NCBI GenBank assembly: GCA_017619615.1
Contig: JAFZRY010000020.1
Span: 1 to 64,000 of the forward strand
DNA length: 64,000 nt
Source: Lachnospiraceae bacterium
GTDB lineage: Bacteria > Bacillota > Clostridia > Lachnospirales > Lachnospiraceae
Direction: 5' to 3'
Shown here: positions 1 to 8,989 of the stretch, piece by piece
How the letters are laid out: each line of letters starts with the position of its first letter
Numbering within the stretch: position 1 is the stretch's first letter
Notes under the pieces: generated by a model
Database searches by the model: none
What the model was told of the DNA's origin: nothing
The model's input: the letters and a program-made list of their open reading frames with translations, nothing else
Made by a program: the position numbers and the translations under genes

Positions 1-35
1 TCCCATTCGGGTCGTTTGTCTTTTATAAGACAATT

Positions 36-117
36 GGGGGAATTCCCGAGTGGCCAAAGGGGGCAGACTGTAAATCTGTTAGCAGTGCTTTCGGTGGTTC
101 GAATCCACCTTCCCCCA
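36..117 (+). tRNA. tRNA-Tyr (GTA)
   Basis: The acceptor stem GGGGGAA pairs with TTCCCCC and is followed by discriminator A117. The anticodon GTA lies at 70-72 in loop ACTGTAAAT. The long variable arm and the GGTTCGAATCC T-arm fit a class II tRNA-Tyr. The 3' CCA is not encoded. It is first in a three-tRNA cluster. Confidence 0.95.
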
Positions 118-135
118 CTGCAAGAGCCTGCATAA

Positions 136-208
136 GGGATCATAGCTCAGCTGGGAGAGCACTTGCCTTACAAGCAAGGGGTCACAGGTTCGAGCCCTGT
201 TGGTCCCA
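136..208 (+). tRNA. tRNA-Val (TAC)
   Basis: The acceptor stem GGGATCA pairs with TGGTCCC (one G-T pair), with discriminator A208. The anticodon stem CTTGC/GCAAG encloses loop CTTACAA, anticodon TAC at 169-171, with the normal T at position 33. CCA is not encoded. Unlike the tRNA-Val(GAC) at 34245, this one has no irregular positions. Confidence 0.95.
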
Positions 209-243
209 GAGAGGGCTCTTATTATTTTATATAAAATGTTTAT

Positions 244-315
244 GCCAACGTGGCTCAACGGCAGAGCAGCTGATTTGTAATCAGCAGGTTGCCGGTTCGA
301 ATCCGGCCGTTGGCT
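244..315 (+). tRNA. tRNA-Thr (TGT)
   Basis: The acceptor stem GCCAACG pairs perfectly with CGTTGGC, with discriminator T315. The anticodon stem GCTGA/TCAGC encloses loop TTTGTAA with anticodon TGT at 276-278. CCA is not encoded. It is last in the cluster, before a terminator. Confidence 0.94.
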
Positions 316-330
316 CTTTTTATATGGCAA

Positions 331-363
331 GGGCGGGTGTTTGCGGCACCCGCCCCGTTTTGT
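331..363. terminator. Terminator between the tRNA cluster and the convergent DUF5688 gene
   Basis: GGGCGGGTG (331-339) pairs perfectly with CACCCGCCC (347-355) around a 7-nt loop, followed by CGTTTTG. It ends the tRNA transcript. The stem lies just past the minus-strand DUF5688 stop, so it may also serve that operon. Confidence 0.8.
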
Positions 364-391
364 TGTGTTGATCTGCAGGTTGGCGCGGACG

Positions 392-1291
392 CTATTCCGC
401 GACTGACAACTCCTGTTTTCTGCTGTCGTAGTGATAGATGTTGTCAGAAAGGATTTCCGCTTCCTTCACCACGTTCTGATTGATCTCCCGCACCATCCGG
501 CGGAGGGCGGTGCTGTCCGTGCCGGTACTTTCGGGCACCATGATGCATTCGTTGACCGAGGAGGGCAGGATGAAGAAATCACCGCCGGCGATCTCGGTCA
601 GTTCGTCCAGGACGCCCGGGTAGAAGAGGGCGGCGGCGGAATCCCAGGTGCTGCGCGTGATCACGTACAGGGGGACCTCCTCCGGGGGAAGATCCGCGTC
701 CGGGCCGCAGTTTTCCTTCAGGATGTCGCGGATCGGACGGATGACCGCCGGCATGAGGGCGGCGCTGTTCCGGAAGGCCTGCTCAAAAAGCTGCGCTTCG
801 GTCAGACCCCATTGCTCCAGCATGTCATGGCTGATCAGGATACTGGCCTTGCTGCCGTCCGTTTCGCCCAGATAGGCGTGGCAGGTGACGGCGAGGTCCA
901 GCACTTTCCGGTGCGGCGCGCGGCCCAGCAGTTCTTCGTTTCCCTTTGTACCGCAGACGCGGACGAACAGGCGGGAGGCGATCCGGCCGTAGGAAAGCAG
1001 CTTTTCGCACAGTTCCCCGTATTGCGAGGGGAAGGAGATCTGGCGGATCATGTTCCCGATCTCCTGCAGGATGTCCTCCGGGTCCCGTCCGTTCAGGTAA
1101 TCCCGATAGAACAGGTCCAGCCGGATGGCCGGTGTGAACTGCTCCTGGTCCTTCCGGACGACGAGGCCCGTATAGGACTGATTGATCTTCCGGACGCGGG
1201 GGAGGGTGACTTCGCTGCCGGCGTATTCGGCCGGGAGATAGTCCAGGATCTGATGCGCGACAATATCGGCGAATTCTTCAAAACTCAGCAT
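392..1291 (-). CDS. DUF5688 family protein
   Basis: This 299-residue protein resembles the DUF5688 family, a group of uncharacterised soluble proteins common in Lachnospiraceae and relatives. No catalytic motif, signal peptide or membrane segment is evident. The ATG has a clear AAAGGAG site 7 nt upstream and overlaps the last codons of the adhesin gene by 7 nt (the ATGCTGA region), so the two are probably translationally coupled. Whether the product has any role in adhesin function is unknown; only the coupling suggests it. The family call is by recognition of overall sequence and is moderately secure. Confidence 0.75.
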   Translation of the reverse strand: MLSFEEFADIVAHQILDYLPAEYAGSEVTLPRVRKINQSYTGLVVRKDQEQFTPAIRLDLFYRDYLNGRDPEDILQEIGNMIRQISFPSQYGELCEKLLSYGRIASRLFVRVCGTKGNEELLGRAPHRKVLDLAVTCHAYLGETDGSKASILISHDMLEQWGLTEAQLFEQAFRNSAALMPAVIRPIRDILKENCGPDADLPPEEVPLYVITRSTWDSAAALFYPGVLDELTEIAGGDFFILPSSVNECIMVPESTGTDSTALRRMVREINQNVVKEAEILSDNIYHYDSRKQELSVAE

Positions 1292-4200
1292 GGCGTTCTC
1301 CTTTTGCGGCGGGGCAGCAGCAGGAAGAGCCCGCCCAGACCTGCGAGAAAGACGGCGGCGTACAGGCCAAGGGAGACGGTGTCGCCCATGGGCGGGACGG
1401 GTGTCACGGGGGGCGTTACCGGCGTCACGGGCGTGACCGGTTCCGCAGTCTTTTTGTAAACGTAAATGACTTCCTGAACACCGGCGGCAACGGTCCCTTC
1501 CCGCGGGGCGGAGCCTTCCCCCATCCGGACGAATTCATAGCTCTGAATGGTCTTCTGAACGGTCCGGTAAGCAGTACCGACCGGAACGTCCTGCAGGACG
1601 ACGGTCCGTCCGATCAGGACAGCGCCATCTTCATCCACATAGATCACGGTGACGGTCCCGGTCAGGACGGTAGGAACTTCCACCTCGACCGGCGGCGGGA
1701 CGATGGGGTCCTCGGGCCGGCCCGGGGTCCGGCCTTCCGAGGAGAGCACGTTCAGGACGCTGCCGCGCTGCGCGTCAGCTTCGGTGACGGTATAGGAGAC
1801 CGTCTTTTCCCACTCGCCGCCGACAGGGAGGTCCACGGTTTCCGTAAGACCGACCAGATCGTCCCGGACGGTGATCGTCAGAGGCTGGTTGCCGGTGTTT
1901 TGCAGGGTGAGCCGGTAGCGGACCGTCTCACCGGGGACGAAAGCGATGCCGTTCGCGGGCGAATTGAGCACCTGTTTGTCCTGAAGATAACCGGGATCGT
2001 ACGTCATGACGGGGACCGTTTCCGGATCCTCGGCCCGGAGAGTGGCCCCGGGGGCGGTCGGATCTTCCGCTTCGGCAACGGCAATATTGTCGTAAGTGTC
2101 CTGCTGCGCATCTTCTTCCGTGACCGTGTGCGAAGTGAAGAATTCCCGGGAATCGCCTGATGCGAGGAAAGGAATCACTTCGTTCAGACCGGTCCGGGCG
2201 TCTGTGACACGCACTGCGTGCAGGTCCGTTTCCCCCGTGTTCGTGACGGTGATCCGGTAGTTGACAGTCTCGCCCGGGATATAGGCGATGCCGTTGGCGG
2301 GCGAGGAGATCTCGTCTTTGACGATTACTAACGATGAGACGGGAGCGGGCCGGTAGGTCACGGTCTGGGCCGCGTCACGGAGCGATTTGTGCTCCGCGAG
2401 CAGCGTATCCGTCTCCGTGTCCCGCAGTTCCTCAAAGACCACGAGGCTCCGATCCGCGTACGGCGAGGCATCGAACGGAATCTCCACGGTCTCTCGGCAG
2501 AGAGGGGAGGGGGCGGTGAAGGTCTTGTCGACCCGGATGCCGGGGACCGGCGTGCCTGTTCCGTCGCCGTTTTTCACGGCCAGGGTGGCGGTCAGGCGGT
2601 ATTCCCGGCCCGGGACCAGTCCGCTGCAGGTGACTTCGTCCCGGATCACGGCGTCCGGGCGGGCGATGCCTTCATGCGTGCCGGACACGGCGTCCGTGGC
2701 TTCCGTCACGATCCCGGCTTCGCGGTTGAAGACGGTGCCGAAGGAGTGATACTGGCTGCCGTACCAGATGCGGAGTTCGTCGTAGCGGAACATGAAGTAT
2801 TTCTCGTTGGCGGGGGAGCGGAGCTCCTCGAGTTCGTAGGTGCCGCAGGGCAGCGCGAAATCCGCGTCGCTCACAGGCGCGTCGCCGAACCAGGTGCCCC
2901 ACGTCCAGGCCTCCTGTTCGGTCAGTTCGTCGATCACGGACTGCGGGATGACAGCGGCGTCGGCGTACGGCTCCAGCAGGGCATCGATGCCGTTGGTGCG
3001 GTTCGAATGTGGGTTGTAGAGCTGGTCCGTGCCGTAGAACGCGTTCGGATTCAGGAAGAGGTAATGGCTCTCGCCGGTCTCCTGCAGCGTGAGGCGGAAC
3101 AGGAGACAGGGCAGGTGCTGCTGGGTGGATTCGACCTTCTTTTCGAAGTAGAAGCCGCCGCGGAGGACTTTGTTGTCAAAATGCAGCAGGTCCGGCGTGT
3201 AAGCGGGCTGCCCGTCTTCGGCGGTGACGGCGCGGAAGGTTTTTTCCTCACGGTCGGTGAACAGGTAATAATCGTTGGCGTAGAGCTGGCCGAAACGATC
3301 ACCGCCGGAACCGTACTTTTCCATATCGGTGAGTTCGTCGATGAGGTCGCCGGACTTGACCGGGGAGGTGACGGGCAGTTCGGCGAGGCCGTATGTGCCG
3401 TAGGGCAGAAGATAAGGCAGATCGATGACGCCTTCCGCGTCGGAGAGGAGGATGTCGATGACCTGGCCGGGGCCGAACAGCTTGTCCGGGCCTTTCACAT
3501 AGACCGGGCCGGCGGAACGATTGATCAGGGCGAAGCGAATGCCGGAAAGATCGCCGGCGCCCTGCGCCCGGTTGGTCCCCAGATCGAGGTCGTATTTAAA
3601 CAGCTGCGGGGGCTCAAGGATAGCGGGAGCATTCTCAAAGACCTCCCCGTCCGGGCCGCAGGCTTCGACAATACGGCCTTCTTCCGCAAGGGTCACGGTA
3701 AAGTGTGTGTCCTGCCAGAGGTAGGAGCTGTTGGCCATTTTGTGCGTGCCGCGGATCAGTTCCCGGCCGATGAGGGCGGTGTCGTCGAGCCGGAGTTCCG
3801 TCACTTCATAGGTCCCCAGGGCCAGGAAACAAGGGGAAGAGGCGGCTTTGCCGGTTTCGTCCGCGGTCAGGATCAGGGCGACGGCGCCGGACGGGACCTG
3901 CGTGCCGTCGGGCAGGGGAACGGGGGCTTCCGAGCGGTTGATCACGGCGAAGCGGATGCCCGCGAAAGAAGTGTCGCCCTGCGGGACCGCGCCGGTGTAC
4001 GCATCGCGTTTCGTAACGGAGATGCCGCCGCGCAGGAAAATGTTTTCGGCGGTAACAGTAACGTTTTCATGAGCCTTGTCCAGAATCACGGGGTTCGGCG
4101 CGATCGTCCCGGGCCGGAAGTGCGCAGCCTGCCCGTCCGTCAGTTCCTCGGTCACGGTATAGCCGTCGACGTCGGAGAAGGGGACGTCCGCGAAGACCGC

Positions 4201-6005
4201 GCGGCCGTCTTCCCCGGTCACGGCGCTCATGTCCACGGTTTCGCCCAGGAGAGAGCGGCCGGTCAGGCGGAAAAGGAAACCCGCCGGGGAAAGCCCGGGC
4301 TCCGGGGCGCCGTCCGCCGCGGTCACGCGCTTGATTACGGTCACGGAGCCGCGCTGTACGGTATTGACGATCGTGCCTAGATCATAGGTCACGCCGGCAT
4401 CGCCGGTGATCGTGAGAGTAAGACCCGGAGCGGCGAAGGTTTCATCGGGCCAATAGCCGGCGGGGACATAGGTTTCCGTCAGGGCGGCTTCGGTGCCGCT
4501 TGGGATGTCCGTCCAGAGGATCTCACCGCGGTCATCAGTGGCCTTCTCGTGGTCCTGTCCGTCATAGCGGAGGTTGAAGCGGACGCCGGGGATCGGCGCG
4601 CCGGCGTCGTCCGTCTTCTTCAGGCAGGCGCTGACGAGGGAATGATTGGTGATCACGCCCAGGTCATAGGTAAAGGCGTCGTCCAGGGTTATCGTGACCG
4701 CCTGGCCATCGCCGGCATAGGACGGATCGATGGCGTAGATGCCGTCCGGGACGGAGACCTCGATGAGGCGGGCGGCAGTACCGGAACGGATGCCGGTCCA
4801 GGCGATGCGGCCCTGTGCGTCCGTGGTCTGTTCATGGTCCGTGCCGCCGTATTTCAGGTTGAAGACGACGCCTGCGACGGCGCGTCCCTGCTCATCGGTC
4901 TTCTGCAGGAGGACAGTTCCCGTTCGCGTGTTGACGACGGTACCGAGGTCGAAAACAGTGTCCGGATCGCCGCTGATCGTGACGCTTTTGCCGTTCGGCG
5001 CCTGATAAGCCGGATCGATCTGATAATGATCGTCCGGGACGGAGACTTCGATGAGCCGCGCAGGTTTGCCGTTTTTGGCCCAGGGGATACCGGTCCAGGA
5101 GGCGATGCCGCGGGAGTCGGAGACGGCCTGATGATCCGCGCCGTCATAGATCAGGTTGAAGACGACGCCTTCAACGGGTTTGCCCCGGTCGTCGACCTTC
5201 TTCACGGAGGCCTGCAGATATTTCTCGGCCGGCGCGTCCGATGCGGTCCCGGCGGCTTTGGCGGTCCCGGCTTCCGCGTCCGCGGCGGTGACAGTCACGG
5301 ACAGTTTGTTTTCCGCCCACAGGAAATGGTCGTTGGCCAGCGGCGAGGTGCCGAGTTTGCCGGAGCCTTCGTATTTGTCGCCGGCGGCGATCGTAGCGTC
5401 GCGGCGCAGTTCAAAAACCGTGTAGGAACCCGCGGGATAATTGCGGCCGGTGGTGAGGGAAGCGGAATTACCGGAGGCGCCGGAGACGGTCAGGATCTCC
5501 GTGACGCGGCCGGGCGCATAGTCTGTACCGCCCACGGTCACGCCGGCGCCGGAGTCATTGACCACGGCAAAGCGGATGCTGTTCAGGCTTGCTCCGGGCG
5601 GGATGTCGCCGGTCCCCTTTTTGGTGAGGGAGAGGGCGATCTTTTTGGGCTGCTCCGCGGAGATGATCTCCAGGTCCTCCGCCTCGTTTTCCTGGTTCCA
5701 GGTGCCTTTGTCCGCATGGATGTATCCGTCCGCGCCGATCGTGAAATGCACGGTGTAGACGGCCGGATCCAGCGCGTAGCCGGCGGGGGCTTTGGTCTCT
5801 TGCATGGTCAGCGTGCCGGCGGGAAAACCGGGCTTGCCGGAATCGTCGGTCAGCAGTGCAGGGCCGGAGACCTTGTAGGAATTGCGGTAATAGACGAAAC
5901 CGTCGGTGTCCGTTTTGAAGGTCCACGCCGTGACGGTGCCGTCTTCAGCGGTGAATTGCAGTTCATATTGTGCGTCGGCCAGGGAGAGGGCTCCCTGGGC
6001 GGTCC
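1285..6005 (-). CDS. Giant Cna-B/VaFE surface adhesin, 3' exon (C-terminal about 1,570 residues)
   Basis: The frame stays open upstream of the first Met (5805) into the intron end, and the extra residues complete a SpaA/Cna-B fold ending in ETKAPAGY, so 5805 is not the true start. Domains in order, counted from that Met: end of a SpaA fold; a variable domain (about 55-170); three tandem homologous Cna-B repeats (about 198-475), each with a G-V-x-F-N-L-x-Y-x-G-x-D-H core; four more prealbumin-like domains; a VaFE-type repeat (VVFEEL); two DUF11 repeats opening with SPANGI; a MucBP-like domain; a proline/valine-rich stalk; VPPMGD; a hydrophobic segment and RRKRR tail. This is a wall-anchor layout, but VPPMGD departs from LPXTG and no sortase is encoded here. 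The signal peptide and thioester head are in the 5' exon at 7886-8989. Confidence 0.85.
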
Positions 6006-6008
6006 ATA

Positions 6009-6070
6009 GCCGGAGGTTATGGGTTTCCTCCGGCGCACACCCGGCGTGCGGCTTTCACCGCACCGGGCGT
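6009..6070 (-). ncRNA. Group II intron domains V and VI
   Basis: Domain V pairs ACGCCCGG with CCGGGTGT (8 bp, one G-T). A second helix TGCGGT/GCCGCA is capped by GAAA, and a two-base CG bulge lies on the 3' side. This is the canonical 34-nt catalytic hairpin, with a CGC triad near its base. Two bases later domain VI forms GCCGGAGG/CCTCCGGC with a 10-nt loop AAACCCATAA, whose adenines near the 3' arm are branch-point candidates. Confidence 0.92.
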
Positions 6071-6098
6071 TCAGCCATTGAGTGGGGAAAAGGAACGG

Positions 6099-7151
6099 TC
6101 ATTCTTCGGCCCCGCAGCGGGCGCATTTCCGGATCTCCGCCGTTTCTTCCGGGATGACGACGGGAGCGTATTCTTCGTCGTGACGGATGACGGCGGTCTC
6201 GGCGGGGTGCTCGATGACGGCGACGACGACCGGTGCGGAATAGGTGCGGTCGCTTTCGCCCCGGAGCGCGTGCTCTTTGGCGTGCTGCGCGTCCCAGACC
6301 AGGCCCTCGTCCGTCCAGCGGCCGTCCGCGTCCAGGAGATCATGCTCCCGGGCGTAAACGGTCTGGTCCATGCCGCAGCCTTCGCAGAACCAGTGCATTT
6401 CCGTGACCTCTTCCGTCCAGGCGTCCTGCAGGGTGATCGTTTCGTCCCAGGCGTCCCGGACTTTGACGTATTCGATGCGGGCTTCGCAGACCACGACGGT
6501 CTCCGTGTGCCAGTCGTGGCCGGGGGCGGGGACGGGACGTGTCTCAAAGAGGCCGCAGGCGGAACAGGTCCGCGTCTCGGTGCCGTCGGTGGTGCAGGAG
6601 GGGGGCGAGGTCACGGCCCAGGGGGAGAAGCGGTGTTCGTGGGCCGTGGAGGAAGATGTTGTCGGCGCGATGGCCGTCGGGGCGATGGCCGTCGGGGTGA
6701 CGGTCGCCGGGGCGGCGGTGGTTGGAGCGGCGCTGGTCAGGGAGGCGGTCGTTAAAGCGGCGGCCGGCGCGGTTGTCGCCGGGGCAGCGGTCGATGGGAC
6801 GGCAGTCATCGGAATTACAGCCGTCGGGACGGCAGTTGCCGGAGCAGAAGCCGCCGCGGACGATGCCCCTTCGGAAACCGTCGGGAGCACAGCCGATACA
6901 GTGGTTTCCGAAAATACGATTATTGCAGAAGAAGTTGTATAAGTGGAGGCGGAAGAAGAGTATTCTGAAGAAACAGTCTGGCAGGTGGTGCCTGCCGGCA
7001 GCTTCCACTCTTTTCCGCAGGCCCGCACCAGCAGCGACAGCAACAGGATGATCAGGCCGGCCGGAAAGAGCCCGGCGGCATGCAAAACAGTGTGATCCTT
7101 ATCTTTGTGGTCCTTCATGATCCTTTCCGTTTTCCTTCTTTCTCTTCTCAT
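6099..7151 (-). CDS. Intron cargo: membrane-anchored Ala/Thr/Pro-rich cysteine protein, 350 residues
   Basis: I do not recognise a named family. After a short charged start there is a hydrophobic segment (about residues 24-45) ending LLVRACG, which could be a membrane anchor or a weak lipobox. A long low-complexity Ala/Thr/Pro stalk (about 50-170) follows, then a cysteine-containing region with GHDWHTE- and CSACGLFET-like pieces typical of extracellular Clostridia repeat proteins, further CxxC pairs and a terminal CARCGAEE. The product is therefore probably secreted or surface-tethered. The start is uncertain: Met at 7151 has a weak GGAAG site, Met at 7118 has AAAGGA very close to it. It overlaps the 76-residue gene and lies wholly inside intron domain IV. 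The stop (6099-6101) is 17 nt before the domain IV closing stem. Confidence 0.7.
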   Translation of the reverse strand: MRRERRKTERIMKDHKDKDHTVLHAAGLFPAGLIILLLSLLVRACGKEWKLPAGTTCQTVSSEYSSSASTYTTSSAIIVFSETTVSAVLPTVSEGASSAAASAPATAVPTAVIPMTAVPSTAAPATTAPAAALTTASLTSAAPTTAAPATVTPTAIAPTAIAPTTSSSTAHEHRFSPWAVTSPPSCTTDGTETRTCSACGLFETRPVPAPGHDWHTETVVVCEARIEYVKVRDAWDETITLQDAWTEEVTEMHWFCEGCGMDQTVYAREHDLLDADGRWTDEGLVWDAQHAKEHALRGESDRTYSAPVVVAVIEHPAETAVIRHDEEYAPVVIPEETAEIRKCARCGAEE

Positions 7152-7329
7152 ACAGCTTCCGGATCCGCACGCCCGGCGGATCCTTCCACGGCTCCTTTCT
7201 GCCGCTGACCGGCGGAATGTTCCGGATCAGCGCGCGCGGGCTCAGACCCAGTTCCTGCGCCATCACCAGTTCCTCCCGGCTCAGGCGGCAGCGGCGCCCG
7301 GCTTCCCGCCACGTCGGTTCTTTTTTCAT
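7099..7329 (-). CDS. Intron cargo: small basic protein, 76 residues
   Basis: This is a compact, highly charged protein containing WREAGRRCRLS, a helical AQELGLSPRALIRNIP segment, then PWKDP and a basic tail. I recall similar short uncharacterised proteins in Clostridia genomes but know no function. The helix and net charge would suit nucleic acid binding, which is inference only. A good site, AAGGA, lies 5 nt before the ATG. It is the first gene inside intron domain IV and overlaps the next cargo gene. It is far too small to be a maturase and shows no RT, maturase or HNH motif. Confidence 0.7.
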   Translation of the reverse strand: MKKEPTWREAGRRCRLSREELVMAQELGLSPRALIRNIPPVSGRKEPWKDPPGVRIRKLYEKRKKENGKDHEGPQR

Positions 7330-7363
7330 ATGGTTCCTTATTATCGTTCCTTGTTCAATGGCT

Positions 7364-7885
7364 CCCGGGCTGTTCCTCCCGCCTTCATTGCAAAGGTGAT
7401 CGTCAGTCGTGCCCGGGGCTCTCAGTCCGGCGCGCGCTCAGGCGGCCGGACCTTTCCCTGTTCCGGTCCCGCAGTCGTGCGATGCGTTTAGGTGCCTTCC
7501 CCGGTCCGTACGGACGCCCGGCCTGAGCCGGGAAGGAGGTTCGCGAGGATGGGTCACTACCGCTCCTCCCGTACGGACTGCCGTTTCCGGCAGCGTCCCG
7601 CCGGTGTATCCGAAGGTTCGTCAGGTCCCGCCGCACAAAAGCGGGATCATTCTCACCGTGCGCATCGGAAGCCGGTCTGCCTGTCCGTGCCCGGGAACCG
7701 CAGGGGCCATTTCCTGTGCCCTGCATTCCCCGGTTTAGGCCGGGCTTTCCCTGTCGCCGCGCTTTGCCGTCCGGGTCACCCCGTTCGGGCAGCGGTCTGG
7801 GCCGGAGGATCGCTCCTCCCTGCGGAATCAGTTCGCTTGTCATAAGCGGCGCTTCCTGTGGATTTCAAAGCGCAACGGGTCGCAC
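7364..7885 (-). ncRNA. Group II intron domains I to III
   Basis: This GC-rich structured region runs from the 5' splice site to the start of domain IV. Domains II and III form clear stems, and domain III contains the hairpin CCTT-TGCAATG-AAGG. I could not identify the exon-binding loops with confidence: no exact GTCATC partner for the last six exon bases is visible. The open frames crossing this region are by-products of GC content. Confidence 0.85.
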
Positions 7886-8989
7886 GTCATCCTGGGACTG
7901 GGCATCCTTTTTCTGCAGCAGGATGCCGACGGGGTCGTAGGGCAGCGACGCCGAACCGGCTTTCACATAGCCTTTCAGCGTGTCCGTCACCTGCTGCCCG
8001 GTGAGGGTGATGACCGCCTGGGGCGGTTCGCCGTAGCTGGCCGCGCGGTCCGTCCAGACGATGAACTGCGGGGTCGTGATGGTACGCGAGGCGGTGATCA
8101 GGACGCCCTCCGGGATCGCCCGGGAAGCGGTGATCTTCAGTACGCTGCCGGTCTTCGCGACGGTGACGACAGGGTCGGAGGTACTGAAAGAAAATGCCTC
8201 CAGCACACCGTTGGTGTCTGTCAGAGATGCGGTGTACTGTGCCCCGTTTTTGGCCAGTTCCACCGTCTGCGCGTTGCTTTCTTTTCGGTTCATGAAAGAA
8301 GGAATGGCAGGATTGACCAGTGCGTTTTTCACGGCGGTCACGATGCTGTTGTAATAGCTGTTGATCGTGCCGAGGCTCGGGCAGGCGGGGTTCAGGACCT
8401 CTTTGACCGCGTTCTTTCCGGCGGGCGGCGCGACGTGGCTGAAGTCCGCATCCCGTTCTCCCACAATGGTTTCCCAGATCAGGATCTGCGTGGCGTACCA
8501 TTTGCTCAGGACGTCGCGGTCAAAATCCGCGGGGATGAACCAGCCCGTGCCGTCGGCGGTCGGCTGCGTGCTGACCGCGCCGTTGTAGCCCTGCAGCATG
8601 ACCTGGCCCAACAGGAACTTGGTCACGTCGGGCGGGATGGTCTCGTTGAGGCTTTCCGGGTAGCCGTTCCAGTATTCGTCGCGGGTGAGCGAATTCACGG
8701 CCGTGCTGGCGCCCAGGGAAACGCCGGGCTCGATGCAGTAGGCCGCGGACCCGTTTGTGACGAATACGGTGAAGGCATTGCTCTTGCCGAGCTGCCAGCC
8801 GCTCATCAGGTCCAGGTCTTTCGGCCGGGCCCAGCCGGTATCAATGGCGCCCCATTCATTGGAAGCCAGATAGGGGGTGATCAGCGTTCCTTCCGCCGCT
8901 CTGACGGACAGCGCGCCGCCCAGAATGCCTGCGGCCAGGAGCAGCGCCGCAAGCAGAGCGCCGGCGCGCCGGACTCGTGTGTGAAACAT
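7886..8989 (-). CDS. Giant surface adhesin, 5' exon (signal peptide and thioester domain)
   Basis: The N-terminal 368 codons hold a signal peptide (about residues 9-32, with VRAAEG near the cleavage site) and a TQXA-type thioester domain. Cys85 in AYCIEPG and Gln168 in YATQILIWE are the expected cross-link pair of covalent host-binding adhesins. The exon ends in ILLQKKDAQSQDD, the first strand of a SpaA fold whose remainder (AQGALSLADAQYEL and onward) lies 1.9 kb away beyond the intron. Unspliced, the frame reads six more codons of intron and stops at 7865. The start has a strong AAAGGAG site. I see no clear promoter between 8990 and 9250 on this strand. Confidence 0.9.

Larger units (their letters stand above)
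6006..7885 (-). mobile_element. Group II intron without reverse transcriptase, carrying two cargo genes
   Basis: On the minus strand the intron opens with GTGCGACC at 7885, directly after codon GAC of the adhesin. Domain II is a 7-bp stem (7451-7445 with 7431-7425). Domain III is closed by CCCGGGC/GCCCGGG (7417-7411 with 7370-7364). Domain IV is closed by AGCCATTGA/TCAATGGCT (7363-7355 with 6081-6073). Domain V is an exact 34-nt hairpin with a GAAA loop and CG bulge (6070-6037). Domain VI has an 8-bp stem (6034-6027 with 6016-6009). Domains I to III fill about 500 nt, the usual size. Domain IV normally holds the reverse transcriptase/maturase, but here it holds a 76-residue and a 350-residue gene with no RT motifs. 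Splicing and mobility would therefore need a maturase from elsewhere. The 3' end is placed after TAT (6006) because introns end in AY. Confidence 0.9.

Noticed and set aside
1-320. rRNA operon end
   Set aside because: Only tRNA genes are present; no 5S or 23S sequence is recognisable in the first 36 bases or between the tRNAs.
2389-4380. 663-codon plus-strand frame opposite the adhesin
   Set aside because: It is antisense to clear Cna-B coding sequence and shows only compositional bias.
1285-5805. Treating the Met at 5805 as a true start of a separate surface protein
   Set aside because: It falls inside a SpaA domain; the frame remains open upstream into the intron end and lacks a signal peptide and a ribosome binding site.
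7403-7843. 146-codon open frame on the minus strand
   Set aside because: It lies within intron domains I to III, where the bases are explained by RNA structure. The translation is low-complexity Arg/Gly/Pro and has no ribosome binding site.
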